The position numbers and the translations under genes are program-made. A stretch of 64,000 nucleotides of DNA from Poriferisodalis sp022821985 (GTDB lineage Bacteria > Actinomycetota > Acidimicrobiia > Acidimicrobiales > Poriferisodalaceae), in assembly GCF_965219595.1 (NCBI RefSeq), contig NZ_OZ244781.1, positions 1,984,001 to 2,048,000 on the forward strand, written 5' to 3'. This document shows positions 1-11,589 of the stretch, piece after piece. The notes beneath the pieces were generated by a model. It was given only the letters and a program-made list of their open reading frames with translations. It did not search any database and was not told where the DNA came from. The stretch's first letter is position 1. Each line of letters begins with the position of its first letter.

Positions 1-1
1 C

Positions 2-118
2 TCCGATCGACGGGGCATCCATCGCGACAGCGACCTCGACGTTCCTGCATCGCTGCCGGTCGGCGTATCGCTCGACGCCTCGGAACCGCCCGAACCGACT
101 CCGCCCGTGGCAGCGTGA
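2..118 (+). CDS. C-terminal tail of an unidentified protein (partial)
   Basis: An open frame runs in from the left edge and ends at the TGA at 116-118, encoding 38 residues of a polar, Pro- and acid-rich tail with no recognisable motif. The stop overlaps the GTG start of the next gene (GTGA), which suggests translational coupling. In mycobacteria the gene upstream of the atp operon's small membrane protein is a WecA/Rfe-type undecaprenyl-phosphate sugar-phosphate transferase, whose cytoplasmic tail is variable, so that is the likeliest identity. This is inference from gene order only. Confidence 0.45.
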   Translation, partial: SDRRGIHRDSDLDVPASLPVGVSLDASEPPEPTPPVAA

Positions 119-552
119 GTTCCGCCGCCGTCGACAGCTCTCCTGAGCGCGACCTTGCGTTCGACATGGCGCGCCGCAGTCTGTGGGTGTTTCCGGCCTG
201 GGTTGTCGTCAGCGGGTTCATCTGGGGCATAGGCGGGGCGCTCTCGTCGGCACTCGGCTATGTGCTGGTCATCGGCAATCTCGCGGCAGCCGCAGCGCTG
301 ATGGCGTGGGGCGCGCGCACCTCACCGGTCGCGCTCATGGGCGCCACGCTGGGCGGCTTCATCGTGCGGCTCGCAGTGCTCGCCGGCATCGTCCTCGCGG
401 TCAGTCCGCTCGGCTTCTTCGAGCCCGTGCCCATCGCGATCACCATCGTCGCGAGCCATCTCGGTCTGCTTGCGTGGGAGATCCGCTATGTTTCCCTGCG
501 GCTCGCAGCCCCAGGCCTTGATCTCCAACGTCCCGGCAAGGAGCAGAAGTGA
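115..552 (+). CDS. AtpI-like small membrane protein of the ATP synthase operon
   Basis: A 145-residue protein with about four hydrophobic segments (roughly residues 27-45, 48-64, 72-95 and 103-120) and a short polar tail. Its place directly ahead of atpB, with a start overlapping the previous stop and a stop overlapping the atpB GTG, is the classical position of AtpI. AtpI-type proteins assist F0 assembly or ion homeostasis in other bacteria and are poorly conserved in sequence. The assignment therefore rests on position and topology. The GTG start at 115 follows from the overlap with the preceding stop. Confidence 0.7.
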   Translation: MSSAAVDSSPERDLAFDMARRSLWVFPAWVVVSGFIWGIGGALSSALGYVLVIGNLAAAAALMAWGARTSPVALMGATLGGFIVRLAVLAGIVLAVSPLGFFEPVPIAITIVASHLGLLAWEIRYVSLRLAAPGLDLQRPGKEQK

Positions 553-1367
553 ACCTGCTAGCGCTGACCTTCCCCGACATCGGGCACCTCTTGGAGTGGC
601 CGGGCCTCTTCGGGCACGACGATGGAACCAACGCTTGGTACGCGCTGAACAAGGTCGGCATCATCTACCTCTTCGCCTGCGCGGCCTCGCTGGCGATCTT
701 CGTGATGGCCAAGCGTCGCTACGACCGGTCGGAGGTCATCGTCGCTCCCCGCGGCATCCAGACGGTGGCGGAGACGTCAGTCGGGTTCGTCCGCGAGAAC
801 ATCATCATGCAATCCATCGGCCCCGACGGGCTGCGCTACCTGCCGTTCCTGCTGTCGATGTTCCTGTTCATCTTCTTCTCGAACATCACTGAGGTTGTGC
901 CGCTGATTCACTTCCCGGCCAACGCGCGCATGGCGATGCCGGCCACGCTCGCGATCTTGGTGTGGCTGGTGTTCAACGGCATCGGCATCAAGCATCACGG
1001 CTTCTTCGGCTACCTAAAGAACGTGGCGATCCCGCCGGGCGTGCCCAAGGCGCTGCTCCCGCTGGTGGCGCTCATCGAGGTCGTGTCCACGTTTGTCGTG
1101 CGGCCGTTCTCGCTGGCGGTGCGGCTCTTCGCCAACATGCTCGCCGGCCACCTGCTGCTGGTGACGTTCGCTGTGCTGTCTCACACCGTGTTCTGGCTGG
1201 CGCTCACTGACAGCACGCCCACTTGGCTGGTCATCATCACGCCTGCTCCGTTCCTCATGCTGATAGGCCTCACGGGGTTTGAGATCTTGGTGGCGGTCCT
1301 CCAAGCGTTCATCTTCACCATCCTCACGGCCGTCTACATCGGTGCCGCACTGCACCCCGAGCACTAG
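549..1367 (+). CDS. atpB: ATP synthase F0 subunit a
   Basis: A 272-residue polytopic membrane protein forming the proton half-channels of F0 against the c-ring. The hallmark helix reads VRLFANMLAGH at residues 191-201, and Arg192 corresponds to the essential E. coli aArg210. Several hydrophobic segments are clear (about 36-52, 97-112, 128-146, 166-190 and 197-215, plus the C-terminal helix). The GTG start at 549 overlaps the upstream stop. It is the first core gene of atpBEFHAGDC. Length and motifs are normal for the family. Confidence 0.97.
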   Translation: MNLLALTFPDIGHLLEWPGLFGHDDGTNAWYALNKVGIIYLFACAASLAIFVMAKRRYDRSEVIVAPRGIQTVAETSVGFVRENIIMQSIGPDGLRYLPFLLSMFLFIFFSNITEVVPLIHFPANARMAMPATLAILVWLVFNGIGIKHHGFFGYLKNVAIPPGVPKALLPLVALIEVVSTFVVRPFSLAVRLFANMLAGHLLLVTFAVLSHTVFWLALTDSTPTWLVIITPAPFLMLIGLTGFEILVAVLQAFIFTILTAVYIGAALHPEH

Positions 1368-1476
1368 GCCCACTCTCAGTTCAGATCATCCAGTTCCCAC
1401 CGACCACCGGCCGCACAGTGCCCCGGCGCTTTGGCCCCTGCCCCAAGATCCGATACAACACAGGAGAAAACGAGTA

Positions 1477-1728
1477 ATGGACTTGCTCGCACAAGCGGAT
1501 AACGCAGTTGACGGCCTCAAGGCGCTCGGCGCCGGCCTCGGCTATGGCCTCGCAGCCATCGGCCCGGGCGTCGGCATCGGCCTCGTCGTCGGCAACGCCA
1601 TCACCGCGATGGCTCGCCAGCCCGAATCAGCAGGCATGGTCCGCACGACCATGTTCTTGGGCATCGCGTTCACCGAGGCACTGGCCCTCATCGGTTTCGT
1701 GGTGTTCATCCTGCTCAACTTCGCGTAG
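1477..1728 (+). CDS. atpE: ATP synthase F0 subunit c
   Basis: An 83-residue double-helix proteolipid that forms the rotor ring. It shows two hydrophobic hairpin arms, the polar loop ARQPE (46-50) that contacts the central stalk, and the ion-carrying carboxylate Glu67 in FTEALALIG. It lacks the Gln and Ser ligands expected of Na+-type rings, so proton coupling is likely. The ATG at 1477 was chosen because AGGAG lies at 1462-1466. A longer upstream reading frame is possible but would add a non-conserved extension. A 109-base spacer separates it from atpB. Confidence 0.96.
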   Translation: MDLLAQADNAVDGLKALGAGLGYGLAAIGPGVGIGLVVGNAITAMARQPESAGMVRTTMFLGIAFTEALALIGFVVFILLNFA

Positions 1729-1737
1729 GAGGCGGCA

Positions 1738-2274
1738 GTGAACGCACTGGCATCCGGCCTGCTCGCAGCGTCCGAGGGCGAGTCATCCAACCCGATCATC
1801 CCCGAACTGTTCGAGGTGGTCTGGGGCACGATTGCGTTCGCGATCTTGCTCTTCGTGATGTGGAAGTTCGCGCTGCCGCCCATCAAGCGGGCGATGGAGG
1901 CGCGCACCGAGCGCATCCAGGGCGACCTCGACGCCGCAGCCACCGCCAAGACCGAAGCCGAGGAGCTGCGTGCGTCCTATGACGCTCGCCTGGCCGAGGC
2001 CAACGCGGAAGCGGCACGCATCATCGAGGAAGCGCGCGCGCAGGCCGAGGAAGTCCGCCAGGAGCGGCTGGCGGCCATCGAGCCCGAGATCGCCGAGCGA
2101 CGTGCGCAGGCCGAGGCCGACATCGAGGCCGCTCGCGAACGCGCCATGGCCGAGGTGCGGGCCGACATCACTTCGATCGCGGTAGGTGCCGCTGAGCAGG
2201 TAGTGATGGCCAGCCTCGACGAGGCGGCGCATGCCCAGTTGATCGAGGACTACATCGAGCGGGTGGCGAACTGA
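1738..2274 (+). CDS. atpF: ATP synthase F0 subunit b
   Basis: A 178-residue peripheral stalk subunit. It has one membrane helix near residues 26-46, followed by a long, charged, Ala/Glu/Arg-rich segment typical of the right-handed coiled coil of subunit b. The start is GTG nine bases after the atpE stop. Unlike mycobacteria, where a b-delta fusion accompanies b, here b and delta are separate genes of ordinary length. Confidence 0.94.
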   Translation: MNALASGLLAASEGESSNPIIPELFEVVWGTIAFAILLFVMWKFALPPIKRAMEARTERIQGDLDAAATAKTEAEELRASYDARLAEANAEAARIIEEARAQAEEVRQERLAAIEPEIAERRAQAEADIEAARERAMAEVRADITSIAVGAAEQVVMASLDEAAHAQLIEDYIERVAN

Positions 2275-2376
2275 GCCATCCCGCCGAAGGTTCCCGCCGT
2301 CGCCCGCAGCACCGCCATGGCTGCAACGGCAGGCGGCGGACCCCACAGGAGTTGAACTGATGATCAGGATCGACCG

Positions 2377-2900
2377 ATGAGCGAGCGAACCGAGGGCTAC
2401 GCCGGTGCCGTGGTCGCCATCGCCCAGGCCGAAGACGTGCTCGACCGGGTCACCTCTGAGTTGGCGTCGGTGGGACGGGCTGCATCGAGCAACGAAGAGC
2501 TGCGCCGCGTGCTGTCGGACCGTTCCGTCCCTGCCTCGCGCCGCATCGGCATCGTGGAAGACCTGCTGGCTTCTACTGCCTCACCAGTCACCCTGAATGT
2601 GGTGGCGATGCTGGTGGGCGCCGGCCGGGGCGGCGACCTCGAGGCCATTGCGGCCGAAGCGTTGGAGCTGGCTGCAGCCACGCGAGGCGAGGCAGTAGCC
2701 GAAGTTCGCTCGGCAGTCGCGCTGACCGACCAGCAAATCGCCCGCGTGGCCGACGCACTGAGCCGTGCCAGCGGCCGCAACGTGACCGTCCATGTCGTAG
2801 TCGACACCGAGATCATCGGAGGACTGACCGCTCAGATTGGCGACACAGTCTTCGACGGCTCGGTTCGCACCCGGCTCGACCAGATGAAGGAGCGCCTGTC

Positions 2901-2904
<4 letters not shown>
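2377..2904 (+). CDS. atpH: ATP synthase F1 subunit delta
   Basis: A 175-residue protein of the OSCP/delta family, which caps the alpha3-beta3 hexamer and ties it to the b stalk. The N-terminal half is helical, and the C-terminal end contains the conserved pattern EIIGGLTAQIGDTVFDGSVR (near 147-166). A 102-base spacer precedes it. Its stop overlaps the GTG start of atpA (GTGA), consistent with coupled translation. Confidence 0.95.
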
Positions 2905-4463
<1,559 letters not shown>

Positions 4464-4481
4464 GCGAGGGACTGAGCACCG

Positions 4482-5450
4482 ATGGCAAGCGGTCAGGAGC
4501 GCATTCTCCGGCGTCGCATCAGGTCGATCGACGCCACCAAGAAGATCACGCGCGCCATGGAGCTGATCGCTGCCTCACGCATCGTCCGAGCCCAGGCCCG
4601 AGTGCGGGCAGCACGGCCCTACAGCGACAAGGTGACCGCGGTCATCGCCAACTTGGCGTCCGCCGGCGGCGAAGCTGACCACCCGCTGCTGCGCGAGCCG
4701 GCCGAGGTGACCAAGGTCGCCTACGTGGCCATCGCCGCAGACCGCGGTCTGTGTGGTGGGTACAACAACAACGTCCTGCGGGCCACTGAGCGGGCCATCG
4801 CTGCTGACGCAGCGGAGGGCCGTGACTACGAGCTGGTGCTGTCAGGGCGCAAGGCGCTCGGGTACTTCCGCTTCCGCAACTATCGCATCGCAGCAGGATT
4901 CGAGGGCTTCAGCGACCAACCCAGCTACGCCGACGCTCAGCAGGTTGCCGCGGCGGCGACGGAGCTGTTCGAGAACGGCTGCCAGCGGGTGATGCTCGCC
5001 TACACCCAGTTCCACTCCATGGGAAATCAGTCGGTGGCCATCGTGCCGTTCATGCCGCTCGACACGGGTGAGCTCGACGAAGCAGACGGCGCCGAGAGCT
5101 CGGCGGGCGGTCCCGAGGGCGGCTATGAGTTCGAGCCCGAACCCGCTGTCATCCTGGAACGGCTGCTGCCGCGCTATGCCGAAGCCCGGCTCTACTCGGC
5201 GCTGCTCGAGGCCTCAGCGTCGGAGCATGCAGCCCGCCAGCGGGCCATGAAGGCGGCCACCGACAACGCCGAGGAACTGAAGATCAACCTGACGCGCGTC
5301 ATGAACCGTGCCCGCCAGGACGCCATCACCACCGAGATCATGGAGATCGTCGGCGGCGCCGAGGCGCTTGCACAGACCGGCGGCGAAGTCGACCTGCTCT
5401 CCGACACCATCGAAGCCCGCACGGCGGACTTGTTCCGTGCACGCGAGTAA
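4482..5450 (+). CDS. atpG: ATP synthase F1 subunit gamma
   Basis: A 322-residue central rotor shaft. The N-terminal helix (RILRRRIRSIDATKKITRAM) and the C-terminal helix (ARQDAITTEIMEIVGGAEAL) are the conserved coiled-coil partners. The Rossmann-like middle carries DRGLCGGYN. An acidic insertion of about 30 residues around 190-220 makes it longer than the E. coli protein (287 residues). Such insertions are common in actinobacterial gamma subunits. Confidence 0.96.
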   Translation: MASGQERILRRRIRSIDATKKITRAMELIAASRIVRAQARVRAARPYSDKVTAVIANLASAGGEADHPLLREPAEVTKVAYVAIAADRGLCGGYNNNVLRATERAIAADAAEGRDYELVLSGRKALGYFRFRNYRIAAGFEGFSDQPSYADAQQVAAAATELFENGCQRVMLAYTQFHSMGNQSVAIVPFMPLDTGELDEADGAESSAGGPEGGYEFEPEPAVILERLLPRYAEARLYSALLEASASEHAARQRAMKAATDNAEELKINLTRVMNRARQDAITTEIMEIVGGAEALAQTGGEVDLLSDTIEARTADLFRARE

Positions 5451-5489
5451 CCCCACCGAACCTCCGCTCTGCTCCAAGGAGTGACAGAC

Positions 5490-6947
5490 ATGACGATGAC
5501 CGAAGAACGAACTGCGGGAGACGCAGCCGAGCACGCCGATGGCCGGGTTGTGGCCATCGCCGGGCCGGTCGTCGACGCGGAGTTCCCGCCCGGCGAGATC
5601 CCCGAGATCAATACCGCCGTGGAGATGCACGTCGAGCTCGAGGGCCAACCGGTCACGATCACTGGCGAGGTCGCCCAGCAGATCGGCGACAACCGTGTCC
5701 GCATTGTGTCGATGAAGGCCACCGACGGGCTCACACGCGGCATGGCGGTCGTCAACACCGGCCAAGGCATCACCGTGCCAGTCGGAGACGGCGTGCTCGG
5801 GCACATCTTCAACGTGCTCGGCCAACCGCTTGACGGTGCCGATGTCACCGACGACATCGCCGACCGCTGGGAGATCCACCGCCCGGCGCCCGCGTTCGAC
5901 ACCTTGGAGCCCAAGGCCACCATGTTCGAGTCGGGCATCAAGGTCATCGACCTGCTCGAGCCCTACGTGGAGGGCGGCAAGATCGGCCTGTTCGGCGGTG
6001 CCGGCGTGGGCAAGACGGTGCTCATCACCGAGATGATCAACCGCGTCGCCTCCCAGCACGGTGGCGTGTCGGTGTTCGCCGGGGTGGGGGAGCGCACCCG
6101 CGAGGGCACCGACCTCTATCTCGAGATGGAGGAATCCGGCGTGCTCGAGAAGACGGCGCTGGTCTTCGGTCAGATGGACGAGCCGCCGGGTGTCCGGCTG
6201 CGAGTGGCGCTGTCGGCGCTCACGATGGCCGAGTACTTCCGCGACGTGCAGGGCCAGGAGGTGCTGCTGTTCGTCGACAACATCTTCCGCTTCGTGCAGG
6301 CAGGCTCCGAGGTGTCCACCCTGCTGGGCCGCATGCCCTCGGCAGTGGGCTACCAGCCCAACCTCGCCGACGAGATGGGCGAGCTCCAGGAACGCATCAC
6401 CTCGACGTCGGGCCACTCGATCACGTCACTGCAGGCCGTGTACGTGCCCGCCGACGACTACACCGACCCGGCGCCGTTCACCACCTTCACGCACCTCGAT
6501 GCGACCACCGAGCTGAGCCGGCAGATTGCCTCGCTGGGCATCTACCCGGCCGTGGACCCGCTGGCATCCACCTCCACCATCCTCAGCCCTGAAGTGGTGG
6601 GCGACCGGCATTACAACGTGGCTCGGCGCACCCAGGAGATCCTGCAGCGCTACAAGGAGCTACAGGACATCATCGCCATCCTGGGCCTCGACGAGCTGTC
6701 CGAGGAAGACCGCATCACCGTCGACCGGGCCCGCAAGATCCAGCGCTTCCTGAGCCAGCCATTCTTCGTGGCCGAGGTCTTCACCGGCCTGCCGGGCATC
6801 TTCGTGCCGGTCTCGGAGACCATCGAGTCGTTCGAGATGCTGTGCAACGGCGATCTCGACGACCTGCCCGAGCAGGCGTTCCTCAATGTCGGCAACGCCG
6901 AGTCGGCGATGGCCAAGGCCCGCGACCTGGCGCAGGCCGGGGCCTGA
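5490..6947 (+). CDS. atpD: ATP synthase F1 subunit beta
   Basis: A 485-residue catalytic subunit with P-loop GGAGVGKT at residues 169-176, the catalytic GERTREG segment and the DELSEEDR (DELSEED) lever motif. The ATG at 5490 was chosen over an in-frame GTG at 5481 because the Shine-Dalgarno AAGGAG occupies 5476-5481, which suits only the downstream start. Another ATG at 5496 is possible. Confidence 0.98.
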   Translation: MTMTEERTAGDAAEHADGRVVAIAGPVVDAEFPPGEIPEINTAVEMHVELEGQPVTITGEVAQQIGDNRVRIVSMKATDGLTRGMAVVNTGQGITVPVGDGVLGHIFNVLGQPLDGADVTDDIADRWEIHRPAPAFDTLEPKATMFESGIKVIDLLEPYVEGGKIGLFGGAGVGKTVLITEMINRVASQHGGVSVFAGVGERTREGTDLYLEMEESGVLEKTALVFGQMDEPPGVRLRVALSALTMAEYFRDVQGQEVLLFVDNIFRFVQAGSEVSTLLGRMPSAVGYQPNLADEMGELQERITSTSGHSITSLQAVYVPADDYTDPAPFTTFTHLDATTELSRQIASLGIYPAVDPLASTSTILSPEVVGDRHYNVARRTQEILQRYKELQDIIAILGLDELSEEDRITVDRARKIQRFLSQPFFVAEVFTGLPGIFVPVSETIESFEMLCNGDLDDLPEQAFLNVGNAESAMAKARDLAQAGA

Positions 6948-6991
6948 GCGGCGCGGACTCCCCGAGACGGATCCGATGAAGGTCGAGCCAC

Positions 6992-7375
6992 ATGCAGGTT
7001 GAACTTGTCTCGCCCGAAGCGGTGCTGTTCAGCGGCGAGTGCAGCCAAGTGGTGACGCGCACGGTGGATGGCGACATCGCTTTCCTGGACCACCACGCAG
7101 CCTTCATCGGCGCACTCGACATCGGCCAAACCCAGCTCTGGGCATCCGACGGCATCGTGACGCTGGCGCTCAACCGCGGCTTCGTGGAGGTCAGCAACAA
7201 CGTGGTGACGATCCTCAGCGACGCCGCGTTTGCGGCCGACGAGATCGACGTGGCTGCTGCGCAGGCCGACCTCGAAGCGGCGCAAGCCGCAGTCGCGGCC
7301 GACGCCGACGATGACGAGGCCAAGGCGGCCCTGGCATGGGCCGAGACACGCATCGCAGTTGCCAGCGCCGACTGA
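6992..7375 (+). CDS. atpC: ATP synthase F1 subunit epsilon
   Basis: A 127-residue protein. The N-terminal beta-barrel starts MQVELVSPEAVLFSGEC, followed by the DGDIAFLDHHAAFIGAL segment diagnostic of epsilon, then an Ala/Glu/Asp-rich C-terminal helix pair that in this family can inhibit ATP hydrolysis. It is the last gene of the operon. The next 138 bases are non-coding. Confidence 0.95.
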   Translation: MQVELVSPEAVLFSGECSQVVTRTVDGDIAFLDHHAAFIGALDIGQTQLWASDGIVTLALNRGFVEVSNNVVTILSDAAFAADEIDVAAAQADLEAAQAAVAADADDDEAKAALAWAETRIAVASAD

Positions 7376-7401
7376 GCGCAGTCGCCGCATCTCCCAGAGC
7401 C

Positions 7402-7413
7402 GCTACGCGTAGC
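7402..7413. promoter_or_regulatory. Perfect 12-base palindrome upstream of amt
   Basis: GCTACGCGTAGC in the atpC-amt spacer (7376-7513) is a perfect inverted repeat about 100 bases before the amt ATG. It has no T-tract and no loop, so a protein-binding site is more plausible than a terminator. It does not match the GlnR half-site pattern as I know it. Function unknown. Confidence 0.3.
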
Positions 7414-7513
7414 CGCTGATCGCGGCCTGGCCGTTTGGTCCAAGAATGTCGTGGCGTCGGAGTGGTGCCTGCAAACATATGAGAGTCCTGCGACAGCCCG
7501 GAAAGGACTTCTC

Positions 7514-8785
<1,272 letters not shown>

Positions 8786-8799
8786 CCGCGCCCGCTCGT

Positions 8800-9237
8800 T
8801 CAGCCGTCCAGGTGGCGCAGCTCGGTGGGGCTGTCGACGGCGCGGTAGTAGCAGCCCGGCCGGGAGTTGCCGTTGGCGTCGCGGGTGTGGCACGCGCCGC
8901 CGCCGTCGCGCCGCACCCGGTACAGCAGCGAGTTCTGCTCGCAGTTCACACGCACGTCGACGAGTGACAGGGTGTCACCCGAGGTGGCGCCCTTGTGCCA
9001 GATCTCGTTGCGCGACGTGGAATAGAGCACAGCGCTGCGTCGCTCGAACGTGAGCCGCAGCGCCTCGTCGTTGGCGTAGCCGATGAACAGCACGTCGCCG
9101 CTGTCGGCGTCCTGCAGCACGACGGGCACGACCTGGTGGCCGTCACGGCCGATCTGGGCCACCTTGCCGAAGTCGATGTGGGCGTCTGTGCCTTCTTCGA
9201 GATCGTCGGGCGCGGGAATGTTCGCGGAGGCTGCCAT
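8800..9237 (-). CDS. hisI: Phosphoribosyl-AMP cyclohydrolase-like protein with altered metal site
   Basis: A 145-residue protein of the HisI family, which opens the purine ring of PR-AMP in histidine synthesis. The conserved TSRNEIWHKGATSGD stretch, a central Cys99, and later Cys116 (ACHT) and Cys129 match the zinc-binding pattern. However, the usual DCDxD magnesium motif reads NCEQN at 98-102, and about six extra residues sit between the last two cysteines. It stands alone, not in a his operon, three bases from glpX and cotranscribed after it. It could be a divergent but active HisI or a repurposed paralogue. Confidence 0.8.
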   Translation of the reverse strand: MAASANIPAPDDLEEGTDAHIDFGKVAQIGRDGHQVVPVVLQDADSGDVLFIGYANDEALRLTFERRSAVLYSTSRNEIWHKGATSGDTLSLVDVRVNCEQNSLLYRVRRDGGGACHTRDANGNSRPGCYYRAVDSPTELRHLDG

Positions 9238-9240
9238 GGC

Positions 9241-10281
9241 TCAGGTGAAGTCCACCGCGGCGTAGGCGCTGAGCTTGTCGATGTCGTGGGTGGCCTTGAT
9301 GTGGCGCACGGTGCCGCTGCGGGAGCGCATCACGAGCGAGTCGGTGGTGGCGCGATGCGCGGTGAACTTCACGCCGTGCAGCAACTCGCCGTCGGTGATG
9401 CCGGTGGCAGCAAAGAAGACGTCGTCGGACTGGACGAGATCGTCGATGTGCAGCACCCGGTCGAGGTCGTAGCCGGCGGCGACCGCTGCCTGGCGCTCGT
9501 GGTCGTTGCGGGGCCACAGCCGGCCCTGCAGCTCGCCGCCGAGGCACTTCAGCGCCGCTGCGGAGATGATGCCTTCGGGCGTGCCACCGATGCCGAACAG
9601 CACGTCGGTCGAGTCGCTTGCGGCCGCGGAGATGGCACCGGCCACATCGCCGTCGGGAATGAGCCTGATGCGCGCGCCGGTCTCGCGGATCTCCCCGATC
9701 AGCTCGGAATGGCGATCGCGGTCGAGCACCACAGCGGTGAGGTCGCGCAGACCCTGCCCGGTGGCTTCCGCGATAGCCCGCAGGTTCTCTGCGGGCGACC
9801 GGTTCAGATCCACCACGCCCTTGGCGTCTGGACCCACTGCGATCTTCTCCATGTAGACGCACGGGCCGGGATCCAGCATGGTGCCGCGCGGCGAGACGGC
9901 GATCACCGCGATGGCATTGCCCCTGCCCAGCGAGGTCAGCGTGGTGCCGTCGATCGGGTCGACCGCAACATCGGTCAGAGCCCCGGTGCCGTCGCCGATC
10001 AGCTCACCGTTGAACAGCATCGGCGCTTCGTCCTTCTCGCCCTCGCCGATCACGACGATGCCGTCCATGGGCACGGTCGACAGCACCACCCGCATGGCGT
10101 CCACCGCGGCGCCGTCAGCGCCGTCTTTGTCGCCGCGGCCCATCCAGCGTGAGGCCGCCATTGCCGCTGCCTCGGTAGTGCGCACGAGTTCGAGTGCCAG
10201 GTTGCGATCGGGGGCCTGACGGCTGAGATCTGGACCGCCGGCGCGACCTCGATCGCTGCGGAACCTGCGATTGTCATTCAT
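9241..10281 (-). CDS. glpX: Class II fructose-1,6-bisphosphatase
   Basis: A 346-residue GlpX-type phosphatase for gluconeogenesis, hydrolysing fructose-1,6-bisphosphate in the cytosol. Seen: VVIGEGEKDEAPML, the metal and phosphate motif VDPIDGTTLTS, and GIGGTPEGIISAAALKCLGG, all family hallmarks. The N-terminus has about 20 extra Arg-rich residues. It lies three bases upstream of the hisI-like gene on the same strand, so the two are probably one transcript. It is divergent from lhgO. Confidence 0.95.
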   Translation of the reverse strand: MNDNRRFRSDRGRAGGPDLSRQAPDRNLALELVRTTEAAAMAASRWMGRGDKDGADGAAVDAMRVVLSTVPMDGIVVIGEGEKDEAPMLFNGELIGDGTGALTDVAVDPIDGTTLTSLGRGNAIAVIAVSPRGTMLDPGPCVYMEKIAVGPDAKGVVDLNRSPAENLRAIAEATGQGLRDLTAVVLDRDRHSELIGEIRETGARIRLIPDGDVAGAISAAASDSTDVLFGIGGTPEGIISAAALKCLGGELQGRLWPRNDHERQAAVAAGYDLDRVLHIDDLVQSDDVFFAATGITDGELLHGVKFTAHRATTDSLVMRSRSGTVRHIKATHDIDKLSAYAAVDFT

Positions 10282-10352
10282 TGCCGCCGACCCTAGAGGA
10301 TGAGTCGAGAGTTGAGCCTGCTGATTAGGCCTCTGGCGGTAGCTTCGCCCCG

Positions 10353-11564
10353 GTGACCAGCGCCTCGACCTCGCCGGCCCGCGCCGATCTCGTTGTCGTG
10401 GGGGCGGGCATCATCGGCTTGGCCACAGCGCACAGGTATCTGGCAGACCATCCGGGCCGGCGAATAGTGGTCTGTGAGGCCGAGGAGCGGCCGGCGCTGC
10501 ACCAGACCGGCCATAACTCCGGCGTGCTGCACTCGGGCGTGTATTACCGGCCGGGGTCGGCCAAGGCCGAGCTGGCGGTTGCAGGGCGCAGCTCGATGGT
10601 CGAGTTCTGCCGGGAGCGGGGCATTGCGCACGAGGTGTGCGGCAAGGTCATCGTGGCGGTGGACAGCTCCGAGCGGGAGCGGCTGGCAGCGCTCGCTGAG
10701 CGTGCGGCCAGCAACGGCGTGGTCTCAGAGCTGATCGACGCCCGCCGCCTTGCTGAGCTTGAGCCCTATTGCGCCGGTGTGGAGGCACTGTTCATCCCGA
10801 GCACCGGAATCGTTGACTACACCGCTGTGTGCCACGCGCTCATCGAAGAGATCGCCGCTGCCGGCGGCGAGCTGCGGATGGGCACCGCTGTTGTCGGGCT
10901 CGCTCCTGCCGCAGACCGCGTCCGGATCGCCACCACCTCCGGGGACCTGGAAGCGACATGGCTCGTGAACTGCGCGGGGCTGCGGTGCGACCAGGTGGCG
11001 GAGCTTGCCGGTGCGGCGGATGGTTACCGGATCGTCCCGTTCCGCGGCGAGTACTACGAGTTGGTGCCCGAGCGCTCGCACCTCGTCAACAACCTGATCT
11101 ACCCGGTGCCCGATCCCAGCTTCCCGTTCCTCGGGGTGCACCTGACCCGCATGATCGACGGCACGATCCACGCCGGCCCGAACGCGGTGCTTGCACTGGC
11201 CCGCGAGGGCTACGGCTGGCGCGACGTCAGCAGGGCGCAGCTGCGTGAGCACATCACCAATCGCGGCCTGTGGCGACTCGCCCGGCGCTACTGGCGCACC
11301 GGAGCCGGCGAAGTGTGGCGCTCGCTGAACAAGGCAGCGTTCACCCGGGCGCTGCAGCGGCTCGTGCCCGACATCGAATCGCGCGATCTCGTGCCGTCGC
11401 CCGCAGGTGTGCGTGCCCAAGCCATGGATCCCGCCGGCGAGCTCGAGGACGATTTCGCTATTACGGTCGCCAGCCGCAGTACCCACGTGCTGAACGCCCC
11501 GAGTCCTGCGGCCACCTCGAGCCTGGAGATCGCCAAGATGATCATCGATCGAATCGACGGCTGA
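10353..11564 (+). CDS. lhgO: FAD-dependent L-2-hydroxyglutarate oxidase family protein
   Basis: A 403-residue DAO-type flavoprotein. The FAD-binding GAGIIGLATAHRYL is near the N-terminus (about 10-23), followed by HQTGHNSGVLHSGVYYRPGS, a pattern specific to the LhgO group, and PFRGEYYEL plus VPSPAGVRAQA near the C-terminus. The family oxidises L-2-hydroxyglutarate to 2-oxoglutarate, passing electrons to the quinone pool. The start is GTG at 10353. It converges with the following hydrolase gene with a 25-base gap. Confidence 0.9.
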   Translation: MTSASTSPARADLVVVGAGIIGLATAHRYLADHPGRRIVVCEAEERPALHQTGHNSGVLHSGVYYRPGSAKAELAVAGRSSMVEFCRERGIAHEVCGKVIVAVDSSERERLAALAERAASNGVVSELIDARRLAELEPYCAGVEALFIPSTGIVDYTAVCHALIEEIAAAGGELRMGTAVVGLAPAADRVRIATTSGDLEATWLVNCAGLRCDQVAELAGAADGYRIVPFRGEYYELVPERSHLVNNLIYPVPDPSFPFLGVHLTRMIDGTIHAGPNAVLALAREGYGWRDVSRAQLREHITNRGLWRLARRYWRTGAGEVWRSLNKAAFTRALQRLVPDIESRDLVPSPAGVRAQAMDPAGELEDDFAITVASRSTHVLNAPSPAATSSLEIAKMIIDRIDG

Positions 11565-11589
11565 ATCGAATCGCGTCTCGCCGCTGCGC

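Noticed and set aside
8995..10152. 385-residue plus-strand open frame opposite hisI and glpX
   Set aside because: Both minus-strand genes have diagnostic motifs. The plus frame has none.
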